A DNA stretch of 64,000 bases, taken from contig QZKE01000066.1 in the NCBI GenBank assembly GCA_003598015.1, positions 1-64,000 on the forward strand, in the 5' to 3' direction. The translations under genes and the position numbers were made by a program. The stretch comes from Actinomycetota bacterium. Its GTDB lineage: Bacteria > Actinomycetota > Geothermincolia > Geothermincolales > RBG-13-55-18. The first letter of the stretch is position 1, and every line of letters starts with the position of its first letter. The notes beneath the pieces are model-generated. The model was given only the letters and a program-made list of their open reading frames with translations. It had not been told where the DNA came from and searched no databases. Shown here piece by piece: positions 46,200-55,429 of this stretch.

Positions 46200-47834
46200 A
46201 TGACGCAAAGGATATATATCTTCGATACCACGCTGCGGGACGGAGAGCAGGCACCGGGGATCAGCCTGAACCAGAGGGAGAAAGTAGAGATCGCCGAGCA
46301 GCTTGCGCGCCTTGAAGTCGATGCCATCGAGGCCGGGTTCCCCGTCTCCAGCCCGTCCGAATTCGAGGCGGTGAAGTCCATCGCCAAGAACGTCAAGGGG
46401 CCGGTTATCTGTGCCCTGTCCCGTACCGACCGCAACGACATCGACTGGGCCTGGGAAGCCCTGATGTTCGCGGAGCGGCCCCTCATCCATACTTTCATCT
46501 CGACCTCCGAGTACCACATGAAATACCAGCTCAAGAAGACTCCCAAGCAGGTACTGGAGATGGCCAGAGACGCGGTGGCATACGCGCGCAAGTATACGGA
46601 GAACGTCGAGTTCTCGGCCATGGACGCCACGCGTTCGGATCCCAAGTTCCTCTACGAGGTATATGCGGCGGCCATCAAGGCGGGAGCCACGGTGATCAAT
46701 GTCCCGGATACGGTGGGCTACGCCGTCCCCGACGAGTTCGCGGTGCTGGTCGAGGGGATAATGAACAACGTCCCGGGCATAGAGGACGTTATGGTGAGCG
46801 TACACTGCCACAACGACCTGGGCCTGGCGGTGGCTAATTCCCTGGCTGCGGCCCGGGTGGGAGCACGCCAGATCGAGTGCGCCATCAACGGCCTCGGGGA
46901 GCGCGCCGGCAACTGCTCCCTGGAGGAGATAGTGATGATCATCAACACCCGCAAGGACGCGACGGACCTGACCACCGGCATCAATACCCGCGAGATATAC
47001 CAGGCATCGCGGCTGGTCTCCATGCTCACAGGCTACAACGTGCAGCCCAACAAGGCGGTGGTGGGGGACAACGCCTTCGCCCACGAATCGGGCATCCACC
47101 AGGATGGGGTGCTCAAGCACCGGGAGACCTACGAGATCATGCAGCCCGAGGATGTAGGCCTGGTGGAGTCGGAGATTTACCTGGGCAAGCATTCCGGCCG
47201 GCACGCCCTCAAGACCAAGCTCGAGGAGATGGGGTTTTACCTCGACGACAATGGACTGGAGAGGGCTTTTATCCGCTTCAAGGAGCTGGCGGGCAAGAAG
47301 AAAGAGGTCGCGGTCAAAGACCTGGAGGCCATCGCGCTGGACGAGATCCGCACCCTGGAGGAGCTTTTCCAGCTCGAATACATGCAGTCCTCCTCGGGAA
47401 CCGGCGCCATCCCCATCGCGGCGGTGAAGCTCTCTCGCGAGAACAAGGGTTTCGAGGCCACCTCCACCGGGGATGGCCAGGTGGATGCGGTGTGCAGGGC
47501 TATCCTCAAGGCCGCCAAAGTGAGGGCGAAGCTGAAGGCTTACCAGGTACAGGCTATCACCAAGGGCCTGGATGCCATGGGCGACGTCACCGTCAAGCTG
47601 GACATCGAGGGTCACGAGGTGGTAGGACGCGGCGTCAGTCCCGACATCATCGAGGCCAGTGCCCGTGCCTACGTCAACGCCATAAACCGTGCGGTGCAGA
47701 AGGGCCTCATGGAGAAGAAGAAACTGGCTCGCCAGGCCAGGTCCACGAGCGCCGCGAAGAAGCCCGCCGCGAAGAAGCCCGCGGCGAAGAAGCCCGCGGC
47801 GAAGAAGCCCGCGGCCAAGAGGCCCAGGAAATAG
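46200..47834 (+). CDS. leuA: 2-Isopropylmalate synthase with lysine-rich AAKKP tail
   Basis: Condenses acetyl-CoA with 2-oxoisovalerate, the first step to leucine. Catalytic barrel with DTTLRDGEQAPG, SVHCHNDLGLAVAN (metal His) and GLGERAGNCSLEE; C-terminal LeuA regulatory domain (about 390-510). The last 30 or so residues are a purely basic tail made of five AAKKP-type units ending in RPRK, encoded by five 15-bp repeats (47751-47825). Such tails occur on bacterial DNA-binding, histone H1-like proteins but are unexpected on LeuA. The rest is 510-515 residues, a normal LeuA. Confidence 0.94.
   Translation: MTQRIYIFDTTLRDGEQAPGISLNQREKVEIAEQLARLEVDAIEAGFPVSSPSEFEAVKSIAKNVKGPVICALSRTDRNDIDWAWEALMFAERPLIHTFISTSEYHMKYQLKKTPKQVLEMARDAVAYARKYTENVEFSAMDATRSDPKFLYEVYAAAIKAGATVINVPDTVGYAVPDEFAVLVEGIMNNVPGIEDVMVSVHCHNDLGLAVANSLAAARVGARQIECAINGLGERAGNCSLEEIVMIINTRKDATDLTTGINTREIYQASRLVSMLTGYNVQPNKAVVGDNAFAHESGIHQDGVLKHRETYEIMQPEDVGLVESEIYLGKHSGRHALKTKLEEMGFYLDDNGLERAFIRFKELAGKKKEVAVKDLEAIALDEIRTLEELFQLEYMQSSSGTGAIPIAAVKLSRENKGFEATSTGDGQVDAVCRAILKAAKVRAKLKAYQVQAITKGLDAMGDVTVKLDIEGHEVVGRGVSPDIIEASARAYVNAINRAVQKGLMEKKKLARQARSTSAAKKPAAKKPAAKKPAAKKPAAKRPRK
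47751..47825 (+). repeat. Five 15-bp tandem repeats encoding AAKKP units
   Basis: Unit GCCGCGAAGAAGCCC at 47751, 47766, 47781, 47796 and 47811. The third and fourth start GCGGCG and the fifth reads AAGAGG for Lys-Arg. The repeat is in frame within leuA. Confidence 0.95.
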
Positions 47835-47855
47835 ACCACTTTCAGGTGAAACCGC

Positions 47856-49121
47856 ATGGGATGTACCATAACCGAGAAGATACTCGCGTGGCATTGTGGC
47901 CGCGATGAGGTGCAGCCGGGAGAGCTTGTCAATGCGCGCGTGGACCTCGTCCTCGCCAACGATATCACCGCACCCCTGGCCATAGAGGCATTCCGCGCCA
48001 TGGGGGCGAAGCAGGTGTTCGACCCCGCCAGGGTAGTGCTGGTGCCGGATCACTTCGCTCCCGCCCGGGACATACTCGCCGCGGAGAACTGCGCCATGAT
48101 CAGGGATTTCGCGCGCGAGCTGGGATTGGAGCATTACTACGAGGTGGGCAGGGTAGGCATCGAACACGTCCTCCTGCCCGAGGAAGGCCTGGTGCTCCCG
48201 GGCGAACTCATCGTGGGCGCCGACTCGCACACCTGCACCTACGGCGCCCTGGGCGCTTTTTCCACGGGGATGGGCTCGACCGACGCGGCCATGGCCATGG
48301 CCCTGGGGGAGGTATGGCTGCGCGTCCCGGAGAGCATGCGCCTGGTCTACGGCGGCGAGCTCGCGCCCTGGGTGGGAGGAAAGGACCTCATCCTGCATAC
48401 CATCGGACGCATCGGGGTGGACGGCGCCCGCTATCGCTCCATGGAGTTCTGCGGCCCGGCCATAGAGGCGCTCTCCATGCAGGGGAGGTTCACCATGGCC
48501 AACATGGCGGTGGAGGCGGGGGCCAAGAACGGCATCTTCGCCGTAGACGGCAAGACCCGCTCCTGGCTGGAGAAGAGGGCGCGGCGCGACTACCGCGTCT
48601 TCGAGAGCGATGCCGACGCCTCATACGCGGAGGAATTGAGTTTCGACGTGAGCGCGCTCGAGCCGCAGGTGGCATTCCCGCACCTGCCCTCCAACGTGCG
48701 CCCCATCTCGCAGGCCGGGGAGGTCAAGATCGATCAGGTGGTTATCGGCTCCTGTACCAACGGATGGCTGGAGGACATGGAGACGGCCGCCCGCATCCTG
48801 GAGGGGAGGGAAGTGCATCCCCACGTCAGGGTGATCGTCTTTCCGGGAACACCCAAGATAAAACTGGAGATGATCCGCCGCGGCTGGATGGAGACCTTTA
48901 TCCAGGCCGGGGCGGTGGTGAGCACCCCCACATGTGGGCCCTGCCTGGGCGGGCACATGGGGGTGATCGCCGCGGGCGAGAGGGCGGTATCTACCACCAA
49001 CCGCAACTTCGTGGGCCGCATGGGCCACAAGGAAGGGGAGGTCTACCTCACCGGACCCGCCGTGGCGGCGGCATCCGCTGTGACCGGCAGGCTCAGCGAC
49101 CCCAGGGAGGTGATGGGATGA
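47856..49121 (+). CDS. leuC: 3-Isopropylmalate dehydratase large subunit
   Basis: Iron-sulfur hydro-lyase, 421 residues. Cluster cysteines in VIGSCTNGWLED and PTCGPCLGGHMG, plus GADSHTCTYGALG and TTNRNFVGRMGH. Lies between leuA and leuD/leuB, so leucine (and probably citramalate) isomerisation is its role. Related to, but distinct from, the large subunit at 33417-34670. Overlaps leuD by 4 bp. Confidence 0.93.
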   Translation: MGCTITEKILAWHCGRDEVQPGELVNARVDLVLANDITAPLAIEAFRAMGAKQVFDPARVVLVPDHFAPARDILAAENCAMIRDFARELGLEHYYEVGRVGIEHVLLPEEGLVLPGELIVGADSHTCTYGALGAFSTGMGSTDAAMAMALGEVWLRVPESMRLVYGGELAPWVGGKDLILHTIGRIGVDGARYRSMEFCGPAIEALSMQGRFTMANMAVEAGAKNGIFAVDGKTRSWLEKRARRDYRVFESDADASYAEELSFDVSALEPQVAFPHLPSNVRPISQAGEVKIDQVVIGSCTNGWLEDMETAARILEGREVHPHVRVIVFPGTPKIKLEMIRRGWMETFIQAGAVVSTPTCGPCLGGHMGVIAAGERAVSTTNRNFVGRMGHKEGEVYLTGPAVAAASAVTGRLSDPREVMG

Positions 49122-49627
49122 TGGACTCGCTGATCCTGGAGGGAAAGGCCTGGCGTTACGGGCGCGATATCGATACGGACGCGATCATCCCCGCCCGCCA
49201 CCTGGCACTGAAGGATCCCGCCGAGCTCGGTGCGCATTGCCTGGAGGACCTCGACCCCAAGTTCGTGAGGCGGGTGCGCGAGGGGGATTTCATCGTGGCG
49301 GAGGAGAACTTCGGCTCCGGTTCCTCGCGGGAGCATGCCCCCCTGGCCATCAAGGGATGCGGCGTATCCTGCGTCATCGCCGCCTCCTTCGCGAGGATCT
49401 TCTACCGCAATGCCATCAACGTCGGGCTGCCCATCCTGGAATGCCCGCAGGCCGTGGAGGATATCGGCAGGGGAGACCGCCTGCGCGTCAATCTGGAGAA
49501 GGGCACGGTGGAGAATCTCTCGACGGGGAATACGTTTCAGGCACAACCCTTCCCGGAATTCATGCGCGAGATAATCTCCCTGGGTGGGCTGGTACAATAC
49601 GTGAAGAAACGCCTGCAATCCGGCTGA
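49118..49627 (+). CDS. leuD: 3-Isopropylmalate dehydratase small subunit
   Basis: 169 residues with GRDIDTDAIIPARHLALKD and GSGSSREHAPLAIKGCG. The substrate loop ARHLALKD is uncharged around the key positions, which fits the hydrophobic side chain of isopropylmalate and contrasts with the basic loop in the paralogue at 34696. ATG 49118 overlaps the leuC stop (ATGA) after AGGGAGGTG; ATG 49121 is equally possible. The frame reads open far upstream only through leuC. Confidence 0.93.
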   Translation: MMDSLILEGKAWRYGRDIDTDAIIPARHLALKDPAELGAHCLEDLDPKFVRRVREGDFIVAEENFGSGSSREHAPLAIKGCGVSCVIAASFARIFYRNAINVGLPILECPQAVEDIGRGDRLRVNLEKGTVENLSTGNTFQAQPFPEFMREIISLGGLVQYVKKRLQSG

Positions 49628-49743
49628 CGCGGGCCGGGGCGCGGGCGAGCAGGCCGCGGTCACGGGGCAAGCCCTCCCCATATGGCCGCTGGTATGCGCC
49701 GGCGAAATAGAAGGATCGAAAAACATTGACGCGAGGTGAGAGG

Positions 49744-50802
49744 ATGTACAAGATTGCGGTGATCCCCGGCGACGGCACCGGCCCGGAGGTGGCGCGGGAG
49801 GGGGTCAAGGTCCTGGAGGCCATAGCCGGAGTCGCCGGGTTCGACTACGATACGAGATTCTTCGCCTACGGCGGCGACCGCTACCTGGAAACAGGCGTGG
49901 TGCTCGACGACGAAGAACTGGAGGAGCTGCGAGCTTTCGACGCCATCTTCCTCGGCGCCATAGGCCATCCCGGCGTAAAGCCCGGCATCCTGGAGCAGGG
50001 CATCCTGCTGCGCATCCGCTTCGCCCTGGACCAGTACATCAACCTGCGCCCGGTCAAGCTCTTCCCCGGCGTGGACTGCCCCCTCAAGGACAAGGGTCCC
50101 GAGGATATAGACTTCGTGGTGGTGCGCGAGAACACCGAGGGGCTCTACGCGGGCACGGGCGGCTTTCTACGCAAGGGCACCCCCGAGGAAGTAGCGGTGC
50201 AGGAGAGCGTGAACACGCGCAAGGGGGTGGAGCGCTGCCTGCGTTTCGCCTACGAGTATTGCCGCCGCCGCGACCGGGACCGCAAGCTCACCCTGTGCGG
50301 CAAGACCAACGTGCTCACCTACGCCTGGGACCTGTGGGAGCGGACCTTCGAGGAACTGGCACCCGAGTACCCGGATATCGCCACCGACTACGCCCACGTG
50401 GACGCCATCTGTATGTGGTTCGTGAAGAACCCGGAATGGTTCGACGTGGTGGTCACGGACAACATGTTCGGAGACATCATCACCGACCTGGGGGCCATGA
50501 TCCAGGGCGGCATGGGCATCGCCGCGGGAGGCAACATCAATCCCGAGGGCACGTCCATGTTCGAGCCCATCGGGGGATCGGCGCCCAAGTATACGGGCAA
50601 GGACGTCATCAATCCCCTGGCGGCCATCTGCGCCGTGCAGATGATGCTGGACCACCTGGAGGAGAGGAGCGCCGCCGACAGGGTGGAGCGGGCCGTGATA
50701 CGCGTGTGTTCACGGGACCTGGAGTCCCTCTCCGCGGGCAGAATGGGGAAGTCCACTTCAGAGGTGGGGGATCTTGTCGTAAAATACATCAAAGAAGAAT
50801 AA
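49744..50802 (+). CDS. leuB: 3-Isopropylmalate dehydrogenase
   Basis: Oxidative decarboxylation to 2-oxoisocaproate, and likely of 3-methylmalate in the citramalate route. 352 residues. IAVIPGDGTGPEV start, LLRIRFALDQYINLRPVKLF substrate segment, [27 protein letters not shown] and [17 protein letters not shown]. The SxN isocitrate motif of the paralogue at 35202 is absent. ATG 49744 follows AGGTGAG; an upstream TTG at 49726 is less likely. Confidence 0.9.
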   Translation: MYKIAVIPGDGTGPEVAREGVKVLEAIAGVAGFDYDTRFFAYGGDRYLETGVVLDDEELEELRAFDAIFLGAIGHPGVKPGILEQGILLRIRFALDQYINLRPVKLFPGVDCPLKDKGPEDIDFVVVRENTEGLYAGTGGFLRKGTPEEVAVQESVNTRKGVERCLRFAYEYCRRRDRDRKLTLCGKTNVLTYAWDLWERTFEELAPEYPDIATDYAHVDAICMWFVKNPEWFDVVVTDNMFGDIITDLGAMIQGGMGIAAGGNINPEGTSMFEPIGGSAPKYTGKDVINPLAAICAVQMMLDHLEERSAADRVERAVIRVCSRDLESLSAGRMGKSTSEVGDLVVKYIKEE

Positions 50803-50860
50803 AGGGAAGCCGGTGCGGCAGGCACCGGCCATCCTGGGGAATAGAGCGGAAGGAGTTTAG

Positions 50861-51778
50861 ATGCCGATCCCGGAAGTCGAGAAGATCTGGATGGATGGTG
50901 AGCTCGTGGATTGGGCGGATGCCAAGATCCACATCCTCACCCATACCCTGCACTACGGTTCGGGGGTGTTCGAGGGTATCCGCGCCTACGAGACCCCGCG
51001 CGGCGCGGCCGTATTCCGCCTGGGGGATCACATCAAGCGTCTCTACCGTTCCGCGTCCATATACCATATGCCCATCCCCTTTACTCCCGAGGAGCTCATC
51101 GAGGCCACCAAGGTGGTCATCAGGGCAAACGGGCTGAAGAGCTGCTATATCCGCCCCATCGCCATCCGCGGCTATGGCGAGATGGGCCTGCACCCGCTGG
51201 CGGCACCGGTGAACGTGGCCATCGCTGTGTGGCCGTGGGGAGCTTACCTGGGCGAGGAGGGTATCAAGCATGGCGTGATGGCCAAGGTATCTTCGTTCCG
51301 CCGCAACGAGTCCAACTCCATACCCACCGCGGCCAAGGCCACCGGGCAGTATCTCAACTCCATCCTGGCCAAGATGGAGGTGGTGGAGGCCGGATACGAC
51401 GAGGCCGTGCTCCTCAACATGCACGGCCACGTGGCGGACGGAGCGGGGGAGAACATCTTCGTGGTGCGAGGCGGCGCGCTGCTGACTCCGCCCACCACCG
51501 CGGGAGCCCTGGAGGGGGTAACCCGCGACTCGGTCATGCGCATCGCGGAGGATTCCAATATCCCCTGCCGCGAGAAGGACCTGGCGCGCACCGACCTCTA
51601 CACCGCCGAAGAGGCATTCTTCACCGGGACAGCAGCAGAAGTCGTGCCCATACGCGAGGTAGACGATCGCGTCATCGGAGAGCCGGGCCCGATCACCCGG
51701 CGTATACAGGACAAGTTCTTCGAGATCGTCAAGGGCCTGGAGAAAGAGTACGAGCACTGGCTGGAATACGTGGACTAG
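50861..51778 (+). CDS. ilvE: Branched-chain amino acid aminotransferase
   Basis: Final transamination to valine, leucine and isoleucine. 305 residues, fold type IV PLP enzyme. HTLHYGSGVFEGIRAYET, PIAIRGYGEMGL, the PLP lysine in TAAKATGQYLNS, and GENIFVVRGG are the expected motifs. Ribosome site GGAAGGAG before ATG 50861. Positioned between leuB and cimA in the same operon. Confidence 0.95.
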   Translation: MPIPEVEKIWMDGELVDWADAKIHILTHTLHYGSGVFEGIRAYETPRGAAVFRLGDHIKRLYRSASIYHMPIPFTPEELIEATKVVIRANGLKSCYIRPIAIRGYGEMGLHPLAAPVNVAIAVWPWGAYLGEEGIKHGVMAKVSSFRRNESNSIPTAAKATGQYLNSILAKMEVVEAGYDEAVLLNMHGHVADGAGENIFVVRGGALLTPPTTAGALEGVTRDSVMRIAEDSNIPCREKDLARTDLYTAEEAFFTGTAAEVVPIREVDDRVIGEPGPITRRIQDKFFEIVKGLEKEYEHWLEYVD

Positions 51779-51827
51779 GCTTCGATAAAGCGCCCGCACA
51801 CGCATCCGTACCTTTGGAGGATACAGA

Positions 51828-53411
51828 TTGGCTGAAGGCAACGTGAGATTATACGATACCACCCTGCGCGACGGCGCTCAGATGGAGGGCGTGTCCCTCT
51901 CGGTGGAGGATAAGCTGAAGATTCTCCGCCGCCTGGACGAGTTCGGTTTCCATTACGTCGAATGCGGGTATCCCGCCTCCAACCCCAAGGACGCGGAATT
52001 CTTCCGCCGCCTGCCGGAGGTGGAGCTCAAGCATGCGGTGCCGGTAGCCTTCGGTTCCACCCGCAAGGCCATGATCGGGACGGACAAGGACCGTGGGCTG
52101 GAGGAATTGCTGCAGGTCGAGACCCGGGCCATATGCGTGGTCGGCAAGACCTGGGAGCTGCACGTACGCACCGCTCTGCGCACCCAGCTGGACGAGAACC
52201 TGTACATGATCGCGGACACCGTGGACTTCCTGAAGCGACGCGAGCGTGAGGTCATCTACGATGCCGAGCACTTCTTCGACGCTTATAAGAGCAATCCCGT
52301 CTACACCATGCAGACGGTGAAGGCGGCAGTGGAAGCCGGGGCGGACTGGGTGTGCCTGTGCGACACCAACGGCGGCACCCTGCCCTGGGAAGTGCGCGAT
52401 ATCATGCGCGCGGTGGCCGGCGAGATCGGCGTGCCCCTGGGCATACACGCCCACAACGACGGCGAGTGCGCCGTGGCCAACAGCCTGGTGGCGGTGGAGG
52501 AGGGCGCCGCCATGGTGCAGGGGACCATCAACGGCTACGGCGAGAGGTGCGGGAACGCCAACCTATGCTCCATCATACCCGCTCTGAATTTAAAGATGGA
52601 GCTGCCGGCGGTATCCGGGGAAAGCCTCGGCTCCCTCACCGAGCTTTCGCACTTCGTGAGCGAGATCGTGAACATCAAGCCGAATTCACACCAGCCTTAC
52701 GTGGGACAGAAGGCCTTCGCCCACAAGGGCGGCATGCACGTGAGCGCGGTTACGCGCGAACCCGAGACCTACGAGCACATCAGGCCCGAACTGGTGGGGA
52801 ACATGCAGCACATCGAGGTTTCCGAACTCTCCGGAAAGAGCACCATCATCATCAAGGGTAAGGAGCTGGGGCGCGACCTTACCCAGAGCCCCGAGAAGGT
52901 GCAGGAGATCCTGGATATGATCAAGGAGATGGAGCACAAGGGGTATCATTTCGAGGCCGCCGACGGCTCCTTCGAACTGCTCATGCGCCGCCACCTTGGC
53001 ATGCACAAGATATTCTTCCGCCTGGAGAGCTTCCGGGTGATCATGGAGAAGAGGGAGGATGGCAGGGTGGTCACCGAGGCCACCATCAAGGTGCACGTAC
53101 GCGGCAAGAGAATCATCGCCACGGGCGAGGGTAACGGCCCGGTGAACGCCCTGGACACCGCTTTGCGCCTGGCTATCGGCAGGGCCTACCCCGAGCTGGA
53201 CGACATCGACCTCGAGGACTACAAGGTCCTCATCCTCAACCCCGAGAAGGCCACTGCCGCCGTGACCCGCGTGCTCATCGAGAGCGGCGACGGCGAGAAG
53301 ACCTGGGGAACCATAGGCCTTTCCGAAAACATCATCGAGGCCTCCTGGCAGGCCCTGGTGGATTCCATCGAGTACGGCCTCCTGCATAAAAAAGCGCAAC
53401 CGGAGCGATAG
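51828..53411 (+). CDS. cimA: (R)-Citramalate synthase
   Basis: Makes citramalate from pyruvate and acetyl-CoA, giving 2-oxobutyrate for isoleucine without threonine deaminase. 527 residues. YDTTLRDGAQMEGVSLS replaces the LeuA form DGEQAPG, and GIHAHNDGECAVANSL and GTINGYGERCGNANL are typical of CimA. The C-terminal LeuA-type regulatory domain is present (about 390-520). TTG 51828 follows TTTGGAGGA. No ilvA is seen in the window, so this may be the main isoleucine route. Confidence 0.92.
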   Translation: MAEGNVRLYDTTLRDGAQMEGVSLSVEDKLKILRRLDEFGFHYVECGYPASNPKDAEFFRRLPEVELKHAVPVAFGSTRKAMIGTDKDRGLEELLQVETRAICVVGKTWELHVRTALRTQLDENLYMIADTVDFLKRREREVIYDAEHFFDAYKSNPVYTMQTVKAAVEAGADWVCLCDTNGGTLPWEVRDIMRAVAGEIGVPLGIHAHNDGECAVANSLVAVEEGAAMVQGTINGYGERCGNANLCSIIPALNLKMELPAVSGESLGSLTELSHFVSEIVNIKPNSHQPYVGQKAFAHKGGMHVSAVTREPETYEHIRPELVGNMQHIEVSELSGKSTIIIKGKELGRDLTQSPEKVQEILDMIKEMEHKGYHFEAADGSFELLMRRHLGMHKIFFRLESFRVIMEKREDGRVVTEATIKVHVRGKRIIATGEGNGPVNALDTALRLAIGRAYPELDDIDLEDYKVLILNPEKATAAVTRVLIESGDGEKTWGTIGLSENIIEASWQALVDSIEYGLLHKKAQPER

Positions 53412-53466
53412 GGGTCAGGTCTTTCATTTTGCATACCCGGGTATGCAAAATGAAAGACCTGACCCC
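53411..53466. repeat. Perfect 56-bp palindrome after cimA
   Basis: GGGGTCAGGTCTTTCATTTT onward to GACCCC at 53466; the two 28-nt halves are exact reverse complements. It starts at the last base of the cimA stop codon and lies 22 bp before the next start. Same family as 43243-43298. Confidence 0.96.
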
Positions 53467-53487
53467 CAAGAAAGATAAGAAGGGGCG

Positions 53488-54249
53488 ATGATGAAACTTG
53501 CGAGATACCTGCACGAAGGGCATATAAGATACGGCATACTGGAGGGTGATACCCTCCACGAGCTCGAAAGCACGCCCTTCAGCGGCATCGAGAAGCAGGG
53601 GCGCACCTGCGGACTGGACGAGGTGGAGATACTTCCACCCGTCTTCCCCCAGAAGATAATCGCGGTGGGCCTCAATTACCGCGACCACGCCGAGGAGTTC
53701 GACCTGGAGATGCCGGACGAGCCGGTGCTGTTCATGAAACCACCCTCCTCGCTGCTGGCACATGACGGCGAGATTATATACCCGCCCATGAGCAAACGCG
53801 TCGATTATGAGGCGGAGCTGGTGCTGGTGTGCGGAGCGGAGTGCCGTAATGTCGGGGCGGCGGAAGCCCCTGCCTATATCCTCGGCTACACCTGCGGCAA
53901 TGACGTAACCGCCCGCGACCTGCAGGCCAAGGACGGCCAGTGGACGCGCGCCAAGAGCTTCGATACCTTCTGCCCCCTGGGGCCCTTCATCGAGACCGAT
54001 GTCGACCCCGGGGATCTGGCCATCGAGTTGAGGCTGAACGGAGAGGCGCACCAGTCCTCAAATACCGCCAACATGGCCTTCAGCCCGTTGGAGCTGCTGA
54101 GCTTCACGTCCCGCATCATGACCCTCTTCCCCGGAGACGTGATCATGACCGGCACCCCCTCCGGGGTGGGGGAGATGTTCCCCGGCGACACCGTCGAGGT
54201 GCTCATCGCCGGCCTCGACCCCCTGCGCAACTCTGTTATTCAGCGCTAG
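53488..54249 (+). CDS. Fumarylacetoacetate hydrolase (FAH) family enzyme
   Basis: 253 residues with the short N-terminal cap of FAHD1-type enzymes and the FAH catalytic domain: KIIAVGLNYRDHAEE, PVLFMKPPSSL, DYEAELVLVCG (metal acids), GYTCGNDVTARDLQ, and GDVIMTGTPSGVG. Family members hydrolyse or decarboxylate acyl-pyruvates and oxaloacetate; the substrate here is not clear. It is the last gene of the operon, separated from cimA by the palindrome. ATG 53488 and 53491 are both possible after GGGGCG. Confidence 0.87.
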   Translation: MMKLARYLHEGHIRYGILEGDTLHELESTPFSGIEKQGRTCGLDEVEILPPVFPQKIIAVGLNYRDHAEEFDLEMPDEPVLFMKPPSSLLAHDGEIIYPPMSKRVDYEAELVLVCGAECRNVGAAEAPAYILGYTCGNDVTARDLQAKDGQWTRAKSFDTFCPLGPFIETDVDPGDLAIELRLNGEAHQSSNTANMAFSPLELLSFTSRIMTLFPGDVIMTGTPSGVGEMFPGDTVEVLIAGLDPLRNSVIQR

Positions 54250-54403
54250 GTCGAAAAGGCTGTTTGAGGCAATCATTTGGCAAAACCGCTCCACGTCCGA
54301 TAATCCATAAAGCACAGGGCAATACAGACCAGGGAGAGGACAGACTGGATGGGCTTGGTGTTCGCCTCTATGGCGGCCTTAATATCGCTGTTGGTGAGAT
54401 GAT

Positions 54404-55384
54404 ATGGAGCCGGATTACAGGCGTGCGATAAGGCTGGCGCTGGGGGAGAAACGGCTTTGGGCCGCGGGACTGCTGGCGGCCATCGGCTTTTCCGAAGCGT
54501 GGTGGATCGTCTTCGGTTGGGGGCCGGAGTCCCTGGGCGAGAGATGGGAGAGGGCGGTAGGGGGCTGGATGGGGGACGCGGCCGCCTTCGTGGCCTTCGT
54601 CCTGGCCGCGCTGGCAGCCTTCGTAGTACTCAAGGCCGTGGGTTACCTGGGGGAGATGGTACTGGTGCGCCAGGTGGCACATGAAAGTCCGCGTGGGGTG
54701 CCCGGGTTCGCCGAGGCTTTCTCCTCCTCGCGGCGGCGCTACATCCCCTTCGCGGTTACCCTGCTTCCCTGGGACGCGCTGCGCATAGCGGTCATCTATC
54801 TCCCCACGCTGATCATCCTGGCATGGGACAGGTGGGACCCCCGCCTCCACCATGTCTTACCGTATATCCTGGTCATGCTGGTGTGGTTCCTCATCCTCCT
54901 CGCCGTGTATTACCTGGCAGGCATCACCGTGACGCTGGCGGCCCGCAGCTCCCTGCTCCAAGGGGAGGGGATACCGGAAGCCTGGCGTAGAGGGTGGGAG
55001 CTCCTGCGCGGGAACGCTGGGAGGTGCCTGGCAGTGTGGCTGCAGGCAGTGGCGGCCGATATCCTATTCGTGGTCATAGCCTGGCCGCTCTCCGCCCTAC
55101 TGCCCTGGGTTGCCGGGCAGGTTGCCGATCCCATCGGCTTCGCCCCCGCAAGGTGGCTCATTCATCTCCTCGTATACGCGGTACTCGCGGGTGGCCTGGT
55201 CATCATGCAGGCAGGCATCCAGTGCTACAGGTCATCCCTGTGGACTATAACCTTCCTTGCGCTGAGCGGGGAGCCGGAGGACCGGGAAGATTCCCCTCAA
55301 CGGGGCGACACGGGAGTGGAGGGGGAGACCTTCTACCCGCCGCTCACCCAACTCCCGGGGCCGCCGCCCGGGTTCATGCCCTGA
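54404..55384 (+). CDS. Uncharacterised polytopic membrane protein
   Basis: 326 residues with about six hydrophobic segments, a tryptophan-rich first loop (SEAWWIVFGWGPESLGE) and a proline-rich cytoplasmic tail (PPLTQLPGPPPGFMP). The arrangement (RRGWELLRGNAGRCL between helices) resembles DUF7544/GPDP-membrane-domain-like proteins of Gram-positive and archaeal genomes, but I am not sure. No functional residues identified. The gene is convergent with the reductase gene at 55430. Confidence 0.65.
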   Translation: MEPDYRRAIRLALGEKRLWAAGLLAAIGFSEAWWIVFGWGPESLGERWERAVGGWMGDAAAFVAFVLAALAAFVVLKAVGYLGEMVLVRQVAHESPRGVPGFAEAFSSSRRRYIPFAVTLLPWDALRIAVIYLPTLIILAWDRWDPRLHHVLPYILVMLVWFLILLAVYYLAGITVTLAARSSLLQGEGIPEAWRRGWELLRGNAGRCLAVWLQAVAADILFVVIAWPLSALLPWVAGQVADPIGFAPARWLIHLLVYAVLAGGLVIMQAGIQCYRSSLWTITFLALSGEPEDREDSPQRGDTGVEGETFYPPLTQLPGPPPGFMP

Positions 55385-55429
55385 GTGGGGGGGCTTACCC
55401 CTGGGCCCGATGCTTCCCGGACAAGAACT

